Shown here: positions 1-8,289 of the stretch, piece after piece
Position numbering within the stretch: the stretch's first letter is position 1
Layout: each line of letters starts with the position of its first letter
From: Alphaproteobacteria bacterium HT1-32
Lineage (GTDB): Bacteria; Pseudomonadota; Alphaproteobacteria; Rhodospirillales; HT1-32
Length of the DNA stretch: 64,000 nt
Direction of reading: 5' to 3'
Assembly (NCBI GenBank): GCA_009649675.1
Contig: WJPL01000003.1
Coordinates: 347,645-411,644, forward strand
Notes under the pieces: generated by a model
The model's database searches: none
The model's input: only the letters and a program-made list of their open reading frames with translations
What the model was told of the DNA's origin: nothing
Program-made: the position numbers and the translations under genes

Positions 1-528
1 ACTCTGGAACAGCCGAAGCGTGAAATGACGCCGGAACTGCGTGAAGACATCATCAATGGTGCCTACTGGCTGCGTCGCCCCGGTCCGAACGCCGAGGCCA
101 TCGTCGCTTTCACCGGCGTCGTTGCACCGGAAGCGATCGAGGCTGTCGGTATGGCAGGGGAAGACCGGCGGGATATCGGCTTGCTGGCCATTACCTCCGC
201 TGACCGTCTGAACGCTGGCTGGACTGCGGCAGAACGCGCCCGGCAACGCGGCGAGACACATGCCATGAGCCATATCGAGCGGCTCCTCGCACCCTTGTCC
301 CGCGACTGCGCGATCGTTTCCGTGCTCGACGGCCATCCGGCAACTCTGGCCTGGCTTGGCTCCGTCTACGGCCATCGCATGAAGTCACTGGGGGTCGAGC
401 ATTTCGGGCAGACCGGAACCATCGGTGATGTCTATCGCCAGCACGGCATCGACCGTGAGGCAATCCTGACAGCCCTCGACGCCATCGCCGGTCGCCGCCC
501 GATCCGCCATCTGCGGGCATTAGCGTAA
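1..528 (+). CDS. AceE-type pyruvate dehydrogenase E1 / transketolase-like protein, C-terminal part
   Basis: The reading frame is open from the first base, so this is the 3' end of a longer gene. The visible 175 residues match the C-terminal domain of the transketolase family, closest to homodimeric AceE-type E1 enzymes: note LDGHPATLAWLG, then GHRMKSLGVEHFGQTG and the helix GTIGDVYRQHGID. That domain packs against the thiamine-diphosphate-binding domains, which lie outside the window. The first in-frame ATG (base 25) is internal, not a start. Substrate cannot be told from this fragment; 2-oxoacid oxidation is most likely, a plain transketolase is the alternative. It ends just before a stem-loop and converges with the phosphotransacylase gene. 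Confidence 0.75.
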   Translation, partial: TLEQPKREMTPELREDIINGAYWLRRPGPNAEAIVAFTGVVAPEAIEAVGMAGEDRRDIGLLAITSADRLNAGWTAAERARQRGETHAMSHIERLLAPLSRDCAIVSVLDGHPATLAWLGSVYGHRMKSLGVEHFGQTGTIGDVYRQHGIDREAILTALDAIAGRRPIRHLRALA

Positions 529-562
529 GATACAAAAGCGGACTGAAGAGCAATCAGCGCAG

Positions 563-595
563 GTCCCGGAACCCGGCTTATGTCGGTTCCGGGAC
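563..595. terminator. stem-loop between convergent genes
   Basis: A perfect 11-bp stem (GTCCCGGAACC at 563-573, GGTTCCGGGAC at 585-595) with an 11-base loop sits between two convergent genes. No clear T tract follows on either strand, so it may act in both directions as a weak terminator or as an mRNA 3'-end stabiliser. Confidence 0.6.
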
Positions 596-624
596 TGGCC
601 TGAGACTGGTGTCCGGACGTCCTG

Positions 625-1542
625 TCAGGCAACCAGTGCCGCAATAGCTGCTGCTGTAAGGCGGGCTTCGGGCGGGTCTGCGCGGGAAGTCAGGACGATA
701 GGGATTTTCGCGCCCATCACGATGCCCGCCGCACAGGCACTGCGGAAATAGACCATCATCTTGAACAGGCCATTGCCCATCTCGATGTTCGGGACAACCA
801 GAATATCGGCATTTCCGGCAACCGGACTGTCGATGCCCTTCAGCCTTGCCGCCTCCGGGCTGACAGCATTATCAAAGGCCAGCGGCCCATAAATATCGGC
901 ATCTGCAATACCCGTGGCAGGATCGTTTGCTGCAGCAGACAGCTCAGCCATCAGTTCGCTTGATGGCATCGAGGCAATCGGCGTCTCCGTCCCAGACAGA
1001 AGAGCCGCCTTCGGTCGGGAATTTCCAAGCTTATGGGCCAGTTCCACGGCATTACGGGTAATATCCATGAGACCGGCCAGATTGGGTGCCACATTAACGG
1101 CCGCGTCCGTGATCATCAGCTCCTTGTCGCTGCCCGGCACAGTCATGTGAAAGATATGGCTGACCCGTCGTTCGGTCCGCAGGCCAGCGCTGCGGGTCAG
1201 GACCGCGCGCATCAGGTGGTCCGTGTGGATCTGCCCCTTCATCAAAGCCCGGACATGCCCGTCAGCCGCCATCGCAGCCCCTTTGACGGCTTTTGCTGCC
1301 TCATCCTGCTCGTCGACAACCTCGACAGCGGAAATATCCCAGCCGATAGCTGCCGCACAGTCCCTGATCCGGTCAGCCCGGCCAATCAGCACCGGCTCGA
1401 TCAGACCGGCATCTGCCGCCGACCGGGCACTCTCCATAGGCAAACGGTCATCAGCACCAACAACGGCCATACGAACCGGCGCCAGATCTTTAGCCAGTTC
1501 CAGCAAGCGGGCCGGAGCTTCAAAGGGCAGGGTGGAGAGCAT
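625..1542 (-). CDS. phosphate acetyl/butyryltransferase family protein
   Basis: A 305-residue protein of the PTA/PTB family, which transfers an acyl group between CoA and phosphate. Seen: an N-terminal Rossmann-like half (VRMAVVGADD, then EPVLIGRADRI) and the C-terminal family signature DADIYGPLAFDNAVS followed by GNADILVVPNIEMGN and a KIPIVLTSRADPP end. Length fits phosphate butyryltransferase-type enzymes (about 300 aa) rather than the long Pta. There is no acetate or butyrate kinase next to it in the window, so the physiological acyl group is unknown. The start overlaps the stop of the upstream lipoprotein gene by one base (TAATG), implying translational coupling. Confidence 0.85.
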   Translation of the reverse strand: MLSTLPFEAPARLLELAKDLAPVRMAVVGADDRLPMESARSAADAGLIEPVLIGRADRIRDCAAAIGWDISAVEVVDEQDEAAKAVKGAAMAADGHVRALMKGQIHTDHLMRAVLTRSAGLRTERRVSHIFHMTVPGSDKELMITDAAVNVAPNLAGLMDITRNAVELAHKLGNSRPKAALLSGTETPIASMPSSELMAELSAAANDPATGIADADIYGPLAFDNAVSPEAARLKGIDSPVAGNADILVVPNIEMGNGLFKMMVYFRSACAAGIVMGAKIPIVLTSRADPPEARLTAAAIAALVA

Positions 1543-2153
1543 TATTTCGTTACCTTGATCACAAGTTTCGGCGCCGGGCCGTAAATATTGTCGATGAACC
1601 AGATATAGGTCCGCTGAAAACCTTCCTCGACCACCCGGTCCGCATTCTGCTGGATCACCTTTGCATCAGTGCGCACACGAAGCTGGCCCTGCATCGACAG
1701 GCCCATCTTCGCCAGTTGCTGCTTCTGATCGGTACGAAGATAAGCCCCCCGGACCGTGATCTCCTCGACCTCGGAATTGTACTCGATGGTCATGATCTTG
1801 GCGTTACGCCGGATGAAGAAGACAGACCGCACCAGCCCCAGATGGCCATGCCGTTCATATTTTGCTGAATAGCGGGACCGACCGAGATGTTTTACCTCTG
1901 TCAGTCCGGAATTCTCCAGATCTGTCCAGACATCCTGTATCCGGGTTTCACGTTCCTCGCTATCCTGCAGAGTGCCGTCAAGCAGCGCCCGGTGCAGCGG
2001 CAGGCTGATCAGCTCTCCTTCAAAGGCCAGCCCGAAAGCGCCTTTCTTGTCGATAACGATTTCCGCATCGAATTTCTGCGGCAGAAAACAGCCGGAAAGG
2101 GCCATCACCGTCAGCAGGGCTGCGGTCAGGGAAAGCAGGCGGCGTTTCATCAT
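1542..2153 (-). CDS. predicted outer-membrane or periplasmic lipoprotein, unknown function
   Basis: 203 residues. The N-terminus has a charged MMKRR start, a hydrophobic stretch and the lipobox LSGC (Cys22), so it should be lipidated after signal peptidase II cleavage. The mature part is mixed alpha/beta with no motif I recognise; one feature is a basic, beta-rich segment around residues 105-140 (YERHGHLGLVRSVFFIRR). It lies between mazG and a phosphotransacylase gene with one-base overlaps on both sides (TGATG and TAATG), so the three are one transcription and translation unit, but this gives no clear functional hint. Confidence 0.75.
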   Translation of the reverse strand: MMKRRLLSLTAALLTVMALSGCFLPQKFDAEIVIDKKGAFGLAFEGELISLPLHRALLDGTLQDSEERETRIQDVWTDLENSGLTEVKHLGRSRYSAKYERHGHLGLVRSVFFIRRNAKIMTIEYNSEVEEITVRGAYLRTDQKQQLAKMGLSMQGQLRVRTDAKVIQQNADRVVEEGFQRTYIWFIDNIYGPAPKLVIKVTK

Positions 2154-3004
2154 CAGGTTCCCGTCCGCTTCGCAAGAATGGTGTCAGGGGCTGCCACAGC
2201 CCGCTCTTCGGTCTTGGCCACCCGCCAGAGTTCATCCATCTCGGCAAGGGAGGCCTCTTCACAGGACCGGTTCTGATCGCGCAGCAACTGCTCAACCCGG
2301 CGGAAGCGACGCTCAAATTTGGCATTTGCCCGTCGGGCGGCCTGTTCCGGGTCAACATCGAGCTTGCGGGCAAGGTTGGCCATCACGAAAAGCATATCGC
2401 CCAGTTCATCCTCAAGCCGGTCATGGACAGGCTGATCAACGTCAATTTCGGCCTGAAGCTCTGCCGTTTCCTCATCAAGCTGATCAAAAACCTGGCTGAC
2501 ATGTGGCCAGTCGAAACCAACCCGGGCCGCCCGTTTCGTCAGCTTTTGTGCGCGCAGCAGACCGGGCAGGGTACGTGCAACGCCATCCAGCGCACTCTCC
2601 GGCGCGTCATTGCCCCGGGCTTTCTCCCGCCGTTCAGCGGCTTTCTGCTCTTCCCAGTTCCGGGTCTGGGCCTCTGCATCGTCAACCTGCTGATCACCAA
2701 AAACATGAGGGTGACGTCGGACCATCTTGTCAGCAATACCGGCGGCAACATCATCGAAGCTGAACAGCCCCGTTTCTTCGGCAATCCGGGTGTGATAGAC
2801 GACCTGCAGCAACAGATCGCCCAGTTCATCGCGCAGGGAAGCCATATCCTTCTGTTCAATCGCATCAGCCACTTCATAGGCTTCTTCGATCGTGTAGGGG
2901 GCGATGGTCTCGAATGTCTGCTCGATATCCCACGGACAACCTGTTTCCGGGTCACGCAGGCGTATCATGATGTCGAGCAGACGACGCGTCTGGGGCAGGG
3001 ACAT
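2153..3004 (-). CDS. mazG: nucleoside triphosphate pyrophosphohydrolase MazG
   Basis: 283 residues, typical of full-length two-domain MazG, which hydrolyses NTPs and dNTPs to monophosphate and pyrophosphate and helps cleanse the nucleotide pool. Both MazG folds are visible: the N-terminal domain starts LLDIMIRLRDPETGCPWDIEQ and carries EEAYEVADAIE followed by LRDELGDLLLQVVYH; the second has EETAELQAEID and LEDELGDMLFVMANLARKL. These acidic EExxE/ELGD helices bind the catalytic magnesium. First gene of a three-gene minus-strand unit with the lipoprotein and the phosphotransacylase. Confidence 0.95.
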   Translation of the reverse strand: MSLPQTRRLLDIMIRLRDPETGCPWDIEQTFETIAPYTIEEAYEVADAIEQKDMASLRDELGDLLLQVVYHTRIAEETGLFSFDDVAAGIADKMVRRHPHVFGDQQVDDAEAQTRNWEEQKAAERREKARGNDAPESALDGVARTLPGLLRAQKLTKRAARVGFDWPHVSQVFDQLDEETAELQAEIDVDQPVHDRLEDELGDMLFVMANLARKLDVDPEQAARRANAKFERRFRRVEQLLRDQNRSCEEASLAEMDELWRVAKTEERAVAAPDTILAKRTGT

Positions 3005-3136
3005 GGAACCTCCGGTGAGTCGACATGAGAATAACCGGCTTGCCCGCTCCCTGCCAGAGCCGGGTTAACCGGGGGATGAATGCAGGCTTGCCATCTTCCC
3101 TGTCAATCATACCCGACCTTCTGATATATTAAGCGA

Positions 3137-4045
3137 ATGAACCTTTCTGATCTGAAATATCTCATTGCCGTCGCAGAGCACCGCCATTTCGGCCATGCGG
3201 CTGACGAATGCAATATCAGCCAGCCCACACTTTCAACGCAGCTGAAAAAGCTGGAAGCGGAACTGGGCGTTGCCTTGCTGGAGCGCACAAACCGGTCGGT
3301 TTCAGTGACCGATGCCGGTGAGCAGGTGCTGCGTCATGCCCGCAATATCCTCGCTGAGGCAGACATGATCCGGCAGGTGGGGTCTGATGAATCGCGCCCG
3401 ATGTCGGGACATCTCAGAATTGGCTGCATCCCGACGCTGGCCCCTTATATGCTGCCCTGGCTGTTGCCGGCCCTCGTTGCGGATTATCCGGATCTCATTC
3501 CGGTTCTCGTCGAGGACATGACTGCCCATCTGACCGAAAGCCTGATAAATCACGATCTGGATGTCGGATTCATGGCCCTCCCGCTGGATGGTGACGAACT
3601 GGCGACGGAAGCCCTGTTTGATGAATCCTTTCTTGTCGCCTGTCATCCCGATCACCCGTTTGCTGCGACAGAGGCCGTCCTGCGTCAGCAACTGGCGGAG
3701 GAGGATGTGCTGTATCTTGATGACGGACACTGTATGCGGGATCAGACAATGGAAATCTGCGGCCGTCCGTCATCCGGCGGACTTGGCGGCGACTTCCGGG
3801 CAGCCAGCCTGGAAACATTGCGTCAGCTCGTCAAAGCCGGCTTTGGCGTCACCCTGCTGCCCGCAATGGCCGTCTCCGGTAGCAATCATGATGGCCGGAT
3901 TGCCATTCGACCGTTTGCCGGGCCTGCCTTTCGCCGGGTGGGGGCGGTCTGGCGTAAAAGCTTTCCACGGCCCGATGATATCCGCCTGCTGTGCCAGACG
4001 GTCCGCCGGGCAGCACCCGGAGTTGTCAGTCTGATTGATGATTGA
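3137..4045 (+). CDS. oxyR: hydrogen-peroxide sensor OxyR, LysR family
   Basis: 302 residues: N-terminal winged helix-turn-helix (residues 1-60, [19 protein letters not shown]) and the effector domain. The redox pair is intact and at exactly the E. coli numbering: Cys199 in DDGHCMRDQ and Cys208 in MEICG, worked out from the codon positions. Oxidation to the disulfide by H2O2 is the known switch for this family. The gene lies 110 bp upstream of a co-directed catalase gene, its usual target. The alternative call, a plain LysR regulator, is unlikely given both cysteines. Confidence 0.95.
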   Translation: MNLSDLKYLIAVAEHRHFGHAADECNISQPTLSTQLKKLEAELGVALLERTNRSVSVTDAGEQVLRHARNILAEADMIRQVGSDESRPMSGHLRIGCIPTLAPYMLPWLLPALVADYPDLIPVLVEDMTAHLTESLINHDLDVGFMALPLDGDELATEALFDESFLVACHPDHPFAATEAVLRQQLAEEDVLYLDDGHCMRDQTMEICGRPSSGGLGGDFRAASLETLRQLVKAGFGVTLLPAMAVSGSNHDGRIAIRPFAGPAFRRVGAVWRKSFPRPDDIRLLCQTVRRAAPGVVSLIDD

Positions 4046-4155
4046 ATTCGCCTATCACCGTCATTCAGACAGTCAAATTCCTAAACAAACCCGCCTCCGA
4101 TACGTTCTCTCCACGCAAGCAACGAAGCTTGCACCCAAAATTACGGAGAGACGTT

Positions 4156-5601
4156 ATGAGCGACAAGCGCCCCACAATGACCACGACCGGTGGTAATCCG
4201 GTCTCCGACAACCAGAACAGCCTGACTGCCGGTGCCCGTGGCCCCGTGCTGATGCAGGATTACCAGCTGATTGAGAAGCTGGCCCATCAGAACCGTGAGC
4301 GCATCCCCGAGCGTGTTGTCCATGCCAAGGGTTCCGGTGCTTACGGCACCTTCACCGTCACGAATGATATTACTGCCTATACCCGCGCCAACCTGTTTGG
4401 TGAGGTCGGCAAGCAGACTGATATCCTGATGCGGTTTTCGACGGTCGCCGGTGAGCGTGGTGCGGCAGATGCCGAACGCGATGTCCGGGGGTTCTCCGTG
4501 AAGTTCTATACGGACGAGGGCAACTGGGATGTTGTCGGCAACAATACGCCAGTCTTCTTTGTCCGCGACCCGCTGAAGTTCCCTGATTTCATTCATACCC
4601 AGAAACGCCACCCGCGCACCAATATGCGCAGCCCGACTGCCATGTGGGACTTCTGGTCACAGTCACCGGAAAGCCTTCATCAGGTTACCATCCTGATGTC
4701 TGACCGCGGCCTGCCGCAGGGCTATCGCAACGTCAACGGCTATGGCAGCCATACCTACAGCTTCATCAACAGTGACGGTGAACGGTTCTGGGTGAAATTC
4801 CACTTCAAGACCCGCCAGGGCATCAGGAACTGGACCAATGACGAAGGCAACGCCGTCATCGCCAATGATCGCGAGAGCGCTCAGGCAGACCTGTATAATG
4901 CGATTGAAGAGGGCGACTTCCCGCGCTGGGACCTCAAGGTGCAGATCATGCAGGAGCTGGATGCTGAGACCTATCACCTCAACCCGTTCGACCTGACCAA
5001 GGTCTGGCCGCACAAGGATTATCCGCTGATCGATGTCGGGACCCTCGAACTGAACCGCAATCCGGATCACTATTTCGCGGAGATTGAGCAGTCGGCCTTC
5101 TCACCGTCGAACATCGTTCCCGGGATCGGCTTCTCGCCCGACAAGATGCTGCAGGCCCGTATCTTCTCCTATGCGGATGCTCACCGCTACCGGGTTGGTA
5201 CTCACTATGAAGCCCTGCCGGTGAACCGTCCGAAATGCCCGGTTCATCATTACCACGCAGATGGCCCGATGCGCTTCGATGCTCCGAAAGGCACAGATGC
5301 TTATTACGAGCCGAACAGCTTCAACGGCCCGGCAGAAGACAAAGGCTATGCCGAACCGCCGCTGAAGATTTCCGGTGATGCCGATCGCTACAATCATCGC
5401 GATGGCAATGACGACTACAGCCAGGCCGGTGATCTGTTCCGGTTGATGGATGACAATCAGAAGGCCCAGCTGTTCGGCAACATTGCCGGTGCCATGCAGG
5501 GTGTTCCGGAGAACATCATCCGGCTGCAACTCAGTCACTTTGCCAAGGCTGATCCGGCTTATGGGGCAGGGGTTGCCAAAGCCCTCGGCCTCGACTTCTG
5601 A
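4156..5601 (+). CDS. katA: monofunctional haem catalase (clade 3)
   Basis: 481 residues from the ATG at 4156, preceded by ACGGAGAGACGTT. The open frame extends upstream to 4042 and overlaps oxyR, but those 38 residues do not look like catalase. Family features: [11 protein letters not shown] with the distal His, [21 protein letters not shown], the active-site Asn in [12 protein letters not shown], and the proximal haem-ligand signature [14 protein letters not shown] with its Tyr. The size is that of small-subunit clade 3 enzymes, which bind NADPH. It decomposes H2O2 in the cytoplasm and is very probably under OxyR control from the 110-bp gap. Confidence 0.96.
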   Translation: MSDKRPTMTTTGGNPVSDNQNSLTAGARGPVLMQDYQLIEKLAHQNRERIPERVVHAKGSGAYGTFTVTNDITAYTRANLFGEVGKQTDILMRFSTVAGERGAADAERDVRGFSVKFYTDEGNWDVVGNNTPVFFVRDPLKFPDFIHTQKRHPRTNMRSPTAMWDFWSQSPESLHQVTILMSDRGLPQGYRNVNGYGSHTYSFINSDGERFWVKFHFKTRQGIRNWTNDEGNAVIANDRESAQADLYNAIEEGDFPRWDLKVQIMQELDAETYHLNPFDLTKVWPHKDYPLIDVGTLELNRNPDHYFAEIEQSAFSPSNIVPGIGFSPDKMLQARIFSYADAHRYRVGTHYEALPVNRPKCPVHHYHADGPMRFDAPKGTDAYYEPNSFNGPAEDKGYAEPPLKISGDADRYNHRDGNDDYSQAGDLFRLMDDNQKAQLFGNIAGAMQGVPENIIRLQLSHFAKADPAYGAGVAKALGLDF

Positions 5602-5684
5602 GCCTGCTCAATGCTTCACACCGGGGCCTCCTGACCGGAGGTCCCGGATTGCCGGTTACTTCAAATATTCTGATATAAATACAA

Positions 5685-5718
5685 AACGCCCGCCCCGGAT
5701 TTTCCCGGAGCGGGCGTT
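5685..5718. terminator. bidirectional intrinsic terminator between katA and the peroxiredoxin-like gene
   Basis: AACGCCCGC at 5685-5693 pairs perfectly with GCGGGCGTT at 5710-5718, and the inner CCGG bases extend the stem. T residues follow on the plus strand (GTTCTGATT), and the minus-strand 3' flank (GTTTTGTATTT) is T-rich. Position between two convergent genes fits termination of both. Confidence 0.8.
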
Positions 5719-5739
5719 CTGATTCAGACTGTCAGAAGA

Positions 5740-6300
5740 TTATTTTCCAGCCTTGTGGTCAACAATTTCGCCACGGGCCGGATAGCCCTTGGCGAGGACA
5801 AAATCGAGTGCCCCGAGGATTTCACGGAAGTTCGGACGAGCAAACGGCATGGTCTGCACAGTACCGAAATAGAGGGTGCCATCCGGGCGGACCAGGAACA
5901 GACCCGGCTCACTGAAAAGGGCTGGCTCTTCAAAACCGGATGAGGTCACGCCATTCGACGAAGAGATATAGAGACCCCATTCGCGGGCCTTGTCGAGATC
6001 CAGACCATAGCCCATGACGAGCTTGTCGAGACCCCATTTTGACTTCGCCTCAACGGCGCGATCTTCACCATCACTGGAAACCGTGACGACGTTGACGCCA
6101 CGCTCTGCGAAGTCGCCGAGCTTCTTTTCAAGGTCGGCCAGGTAGTTGCCGCAGATCGGGCAATGCAGTCCGCGATAGAAAACCACCATGGTAAAATTCT
6201 CGGGCTTGCTGTCACCGAGATCGAATGAGCCGCCACCGACAGTCGCAACCTTGAGCGACGGAACGGGCTGACGCGGAAAGAGGGGGGTAATGTCAGTCAT
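5740..6300 (-). CDS. peroxiredoxin-like AhpC/TSA-family protein
   Basis: 186 residues from the ATG at 6300, which follows AAGGAAATATGTG; the longer open frame adds 16 residues without support. Thioredoxin fold with VVFYRGLHCPICGNYL: the CxxC motif sits where peroxiredoxins have the peroxidatic Cys and the Pro-x3-Thr/Ser-x2-Cys motif is not complete, so it belongs to the broad peroxiredoxin-like group rather than to typical AhpC. Further family marks are VVTVSSDGE and FLVRPDGTLYFG. Convergent with katA. Peroxide or organic hydroperoxide reduction is inferred from family and neighbours. Confidence 0.8.
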   Translation of the reverse strand: MTDITPLFPRQPVPSLKVATVGGGSFDLGDSKPENFTMVVFYRGLHCPICGNYLADLEKKLGDFAERGVNVVTVSSDGEDRAVEAKSKWGLDKLVMGYGLDLDKAREWGLYISSSNGVTSSGFEEPALFSEPGLFLVRPDGTLYFGTVQTMPFARPNFREILGALDFVLAKGYPARGEIVDHKAGK

Positions 6301-6728
6301 CACATATTTCCTTATCTGGTTTGAACAACACCAAAGCAACAATGTCACTCGGCGGTTGCCCCGAAGATGCGCTTAACCATCCCGGATGCAACCATCCATC
6401 AGATAGCGATTTCGTGATCCCAGCTAACCCGGAACTACCGGTCGGATGAATGCCAGCCTGATAACATGTGTGAGATATTGTTCGCCAGTCAGTATCGGAA
6501 CCATCCGACAGTTCGTCAGAAGCATCTCAGCAAGATCGATAGCGGCATCCGTGAGACCAACCTCCGGGACAAACATTGATTAGAAAAGTGAGGGGACCGA
6601 CAGACCGGTCTGCGACCGAAACGCAGATCATCATAATCCATAATGTCGCATAATATACGTTATCTAAAATATAATATCATTTATAAACAATGGATTAGAA
6701 ATTGAGTCCTAACTATAAAGCAGACCTT
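6301..6728. other. 428-bp intergenic region, AT-rich in its second half
   Basis: No reading frame here looks coding. It should hold the promoter of the peroxiredoxin-like gene on its left. A perfect 12-bp palindrome (CAGACCGGTCTG, 6601-6612) and a very AT-rich tract (about 6640-6715) are visible but unassigned. The right end is the 3' flank of the MBL hydrolase gene. Confidence 0.5.
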
Positions 6729-7496
6729 CTAAATTTCGATTACCATTCCATCCCAGGCTGGCTCAACACCGTTCGGGCACAGGCCAGCAACGGTTTTATA
6801 ATCCATATCCGGTCCCATATGCGTCAGGATGGCCCGCCCCGGCCGAACGCGTTTGATCCATTCAAGGGTCTGACTGAACCAGCTGTGCGTCGAATGCCGG
6901 TCCATCCGGAAGCAGTCGACGACCCATATATCGACCCCCTTCAGGCAATCGAACGCCCGGTCATCGAGAGCAACACAATCTGTCGAATAGGCAAAATCAC
7001 CAATTCTGAATCCGAGCGTTCGGGAATATCCGTGGTCCTGATCAAAGGCTGTCATCGTCAGCCCCGCGACATCAAACTGCCCTGGCTCTATCTGGTGAGC
7101 CTTCAGACAGGGTTTGTAGAATGGCCTGTCACGGAACTGTTCTTCGAACACATATCCGAATCTCTGACCAATCTCGTCCAGCGTGACCTGATCAGAATAG
7201 ACATCGAGCCATCGGTCAGTTGCCATGTTGACCCAGCGCAGTTCGTCGATGCCATGAACATGATCTGCATGGGCATGGGTGAACAGAACAGCATCAAGAT
7301 GGGAATGGTTAACGCGGAGAAGTTGTTCCCGCAGATCCGGACTCGTATCGACCAGCAGACGCTTGCCCGAGACTTCAATCAGGACCGATGACCGGAGCCG
7401 CCGGTTGCGTGGTTCATCCGGATCACAGCTTCCCCAGTAGTTACCGACAGCCGGCACACCACTGGAAGATCCGCATCCCAGGATGGTGATCCGCAT
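6729..7496 (-). CDS. MBL-fold metallohydrolase, PhnP-like phosphodiesterase
   Basis: 255 residues with the metallo-beta-lactamase metal signature HAHADHVHGID (about residues 74-84), further ligands in FDQDHGYSRT and in the C-terminal LTHMG. The opening MRITILGCGSSSGVPAVG and the GSCDPDEPRNRRLRSS segment are typical of the PhnP/phosphoribosyl 1,2-cyclic phosphodiesterase-like group. In many alphaproteobacteria this gene directly follows metG-tatD, as here (5 bp from tatD). No phn genes are adjacent, so a general phosphodiester substrate is more likely than a phosphonate-pathway role. Confidence 0.88.
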   Translation of the reverse strand: MRITILGCGSSSGVPAVGNYWGSCDPDEPRNRRLRSSVLIEVSGKRLLVDTSPDLREQLLRVNHSHLDAVLFTHAHADHVHGIDELRWVNMATDRWLDVYSDQVTLDEIGQRFGYVFEEQFRDRPFYKPCLKAHQIEPGQFDVAGLTMTAFDQDHGYSRTLGFRIGDFAYSTDCVALDDRAFDCLKGVDIWVVDCFRMDRHSTHSWFSQTLEWIKRVRPGRAILTHMGPDMDYKTVAGLCPNGVEPAWDGMVIEI

Positions 7497-7501
7497 ACCC
7501 G

Positions 7502-8287
7502 TTATCCGGCCGGTCGCCGGGCCTTCGAGAACAGGCGATAGAAGTTATCGGTGGTGATCCGGGCCAGATCATCCGGGGTAACGCCCTTCACTTCAGCAAC
7601 CTTCGCAGCGGTATGCTGAACGAAGGAAGGCTCGTTTCTTTTACCCCGGTTTGGCATCGGCGCCAGATAAGGCGCATCGGTTTCAACCAGCAATCTGTCT
7701 AGTGGAATACCAGCAATCGTCGACCGAAGGTCTTCAGCTTTCTTGAAGGTAACGATCCCGGAGATAGAGATATAAAGACCCAGTTCGACCGCCACGCGGG
7801 CCAGTTCAGGCCCGGCAGTAAAGCAATGAATGACCCCCGGAAACGCTCCGGCCGACATCGTCTCGCGAAGGATATGAATGGTATCATCATCCGCATCCCG
7901 GGCATGCACAATCAGTGGCAGACCGGTATCCTGTGATGCCTCGATATGCGCCCGGAAGTTCCGTTGCTGTTCAGCTTTCGGGCTGTGCTCATAGAAATAA
8001 TCGAGCCCCGTTTCACCAATCCCGATGCATTTTGGATGGACAGAAAGCCCTGCCAGTTCAGCCCCCGTCACAGGCGGTTCGCTCTCCGCCTCGTGGGGGT
8101 GAATCCCAACGGAACACCAGATATGATCATGCGCCTCGGCGATGGCGCGAATCTGCCCGAACTTCGTCACATGGGTACAGATCGTCAGAATGCTCTCGAT
8201 ATCTGCATCTTCTGCCCGGCTGAGAACACCATCAAAATCCTCAGCGAAATCCGGGAAATCGAGATGACAGTGCGAATCAACCAGCAT
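7502..8287 (-). CDS. tatD: TatD-family metal-dependent deoxyribonuclease
   Basis: 261 residues, the normal size for TatD/YcfH hydrolases. Metal ligands are visible: DSHCHLDF at the N-terminus, the Glu in GIGETGLDYFY, VHARDAD, IHCFTAGPE and the C-terminal ETDAPYLAP with PNRGKRNEPS. The family has 3'-5' DNA exonuclease and repair-related activity. It lies 2 bp after metG in the same operon. Whether it is the TatD or YcfH paralogue cannot be settled by eye. Confidence 0.92.
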   Translation of the reverse strand: MLVDSHCHLDFPDFAEDFDGVLSRAEDADIESILTICTHVTKFGQIRAIAEAHDHIWCSVGIHPHEAESEPPVTGAELAGLSVHPKCIGIGETGLDYFYEHSPKAEQQRNFRAHIEASQDTGLPLIVHARDADDDTIHILRETMSAGAFPGVIHCFTAGPELARVAVELGLYISISGIVTFKKAEDLRSTIAGIPLDRLLVETDAPYLAPMPNRGKRNEPSFVQHTAAKVAEVKGVTPDDLARITTDNFYRLFSKARRPAG

Positions 8288-8289
8288 CT

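Noticed and set aside
4046-4155. OxyR binding site upstream of katA
   Set aside because: The spaced ATAG/CTAT pattern could not be matched convincingly by eye; control by OxyR is inferred only from gene order.
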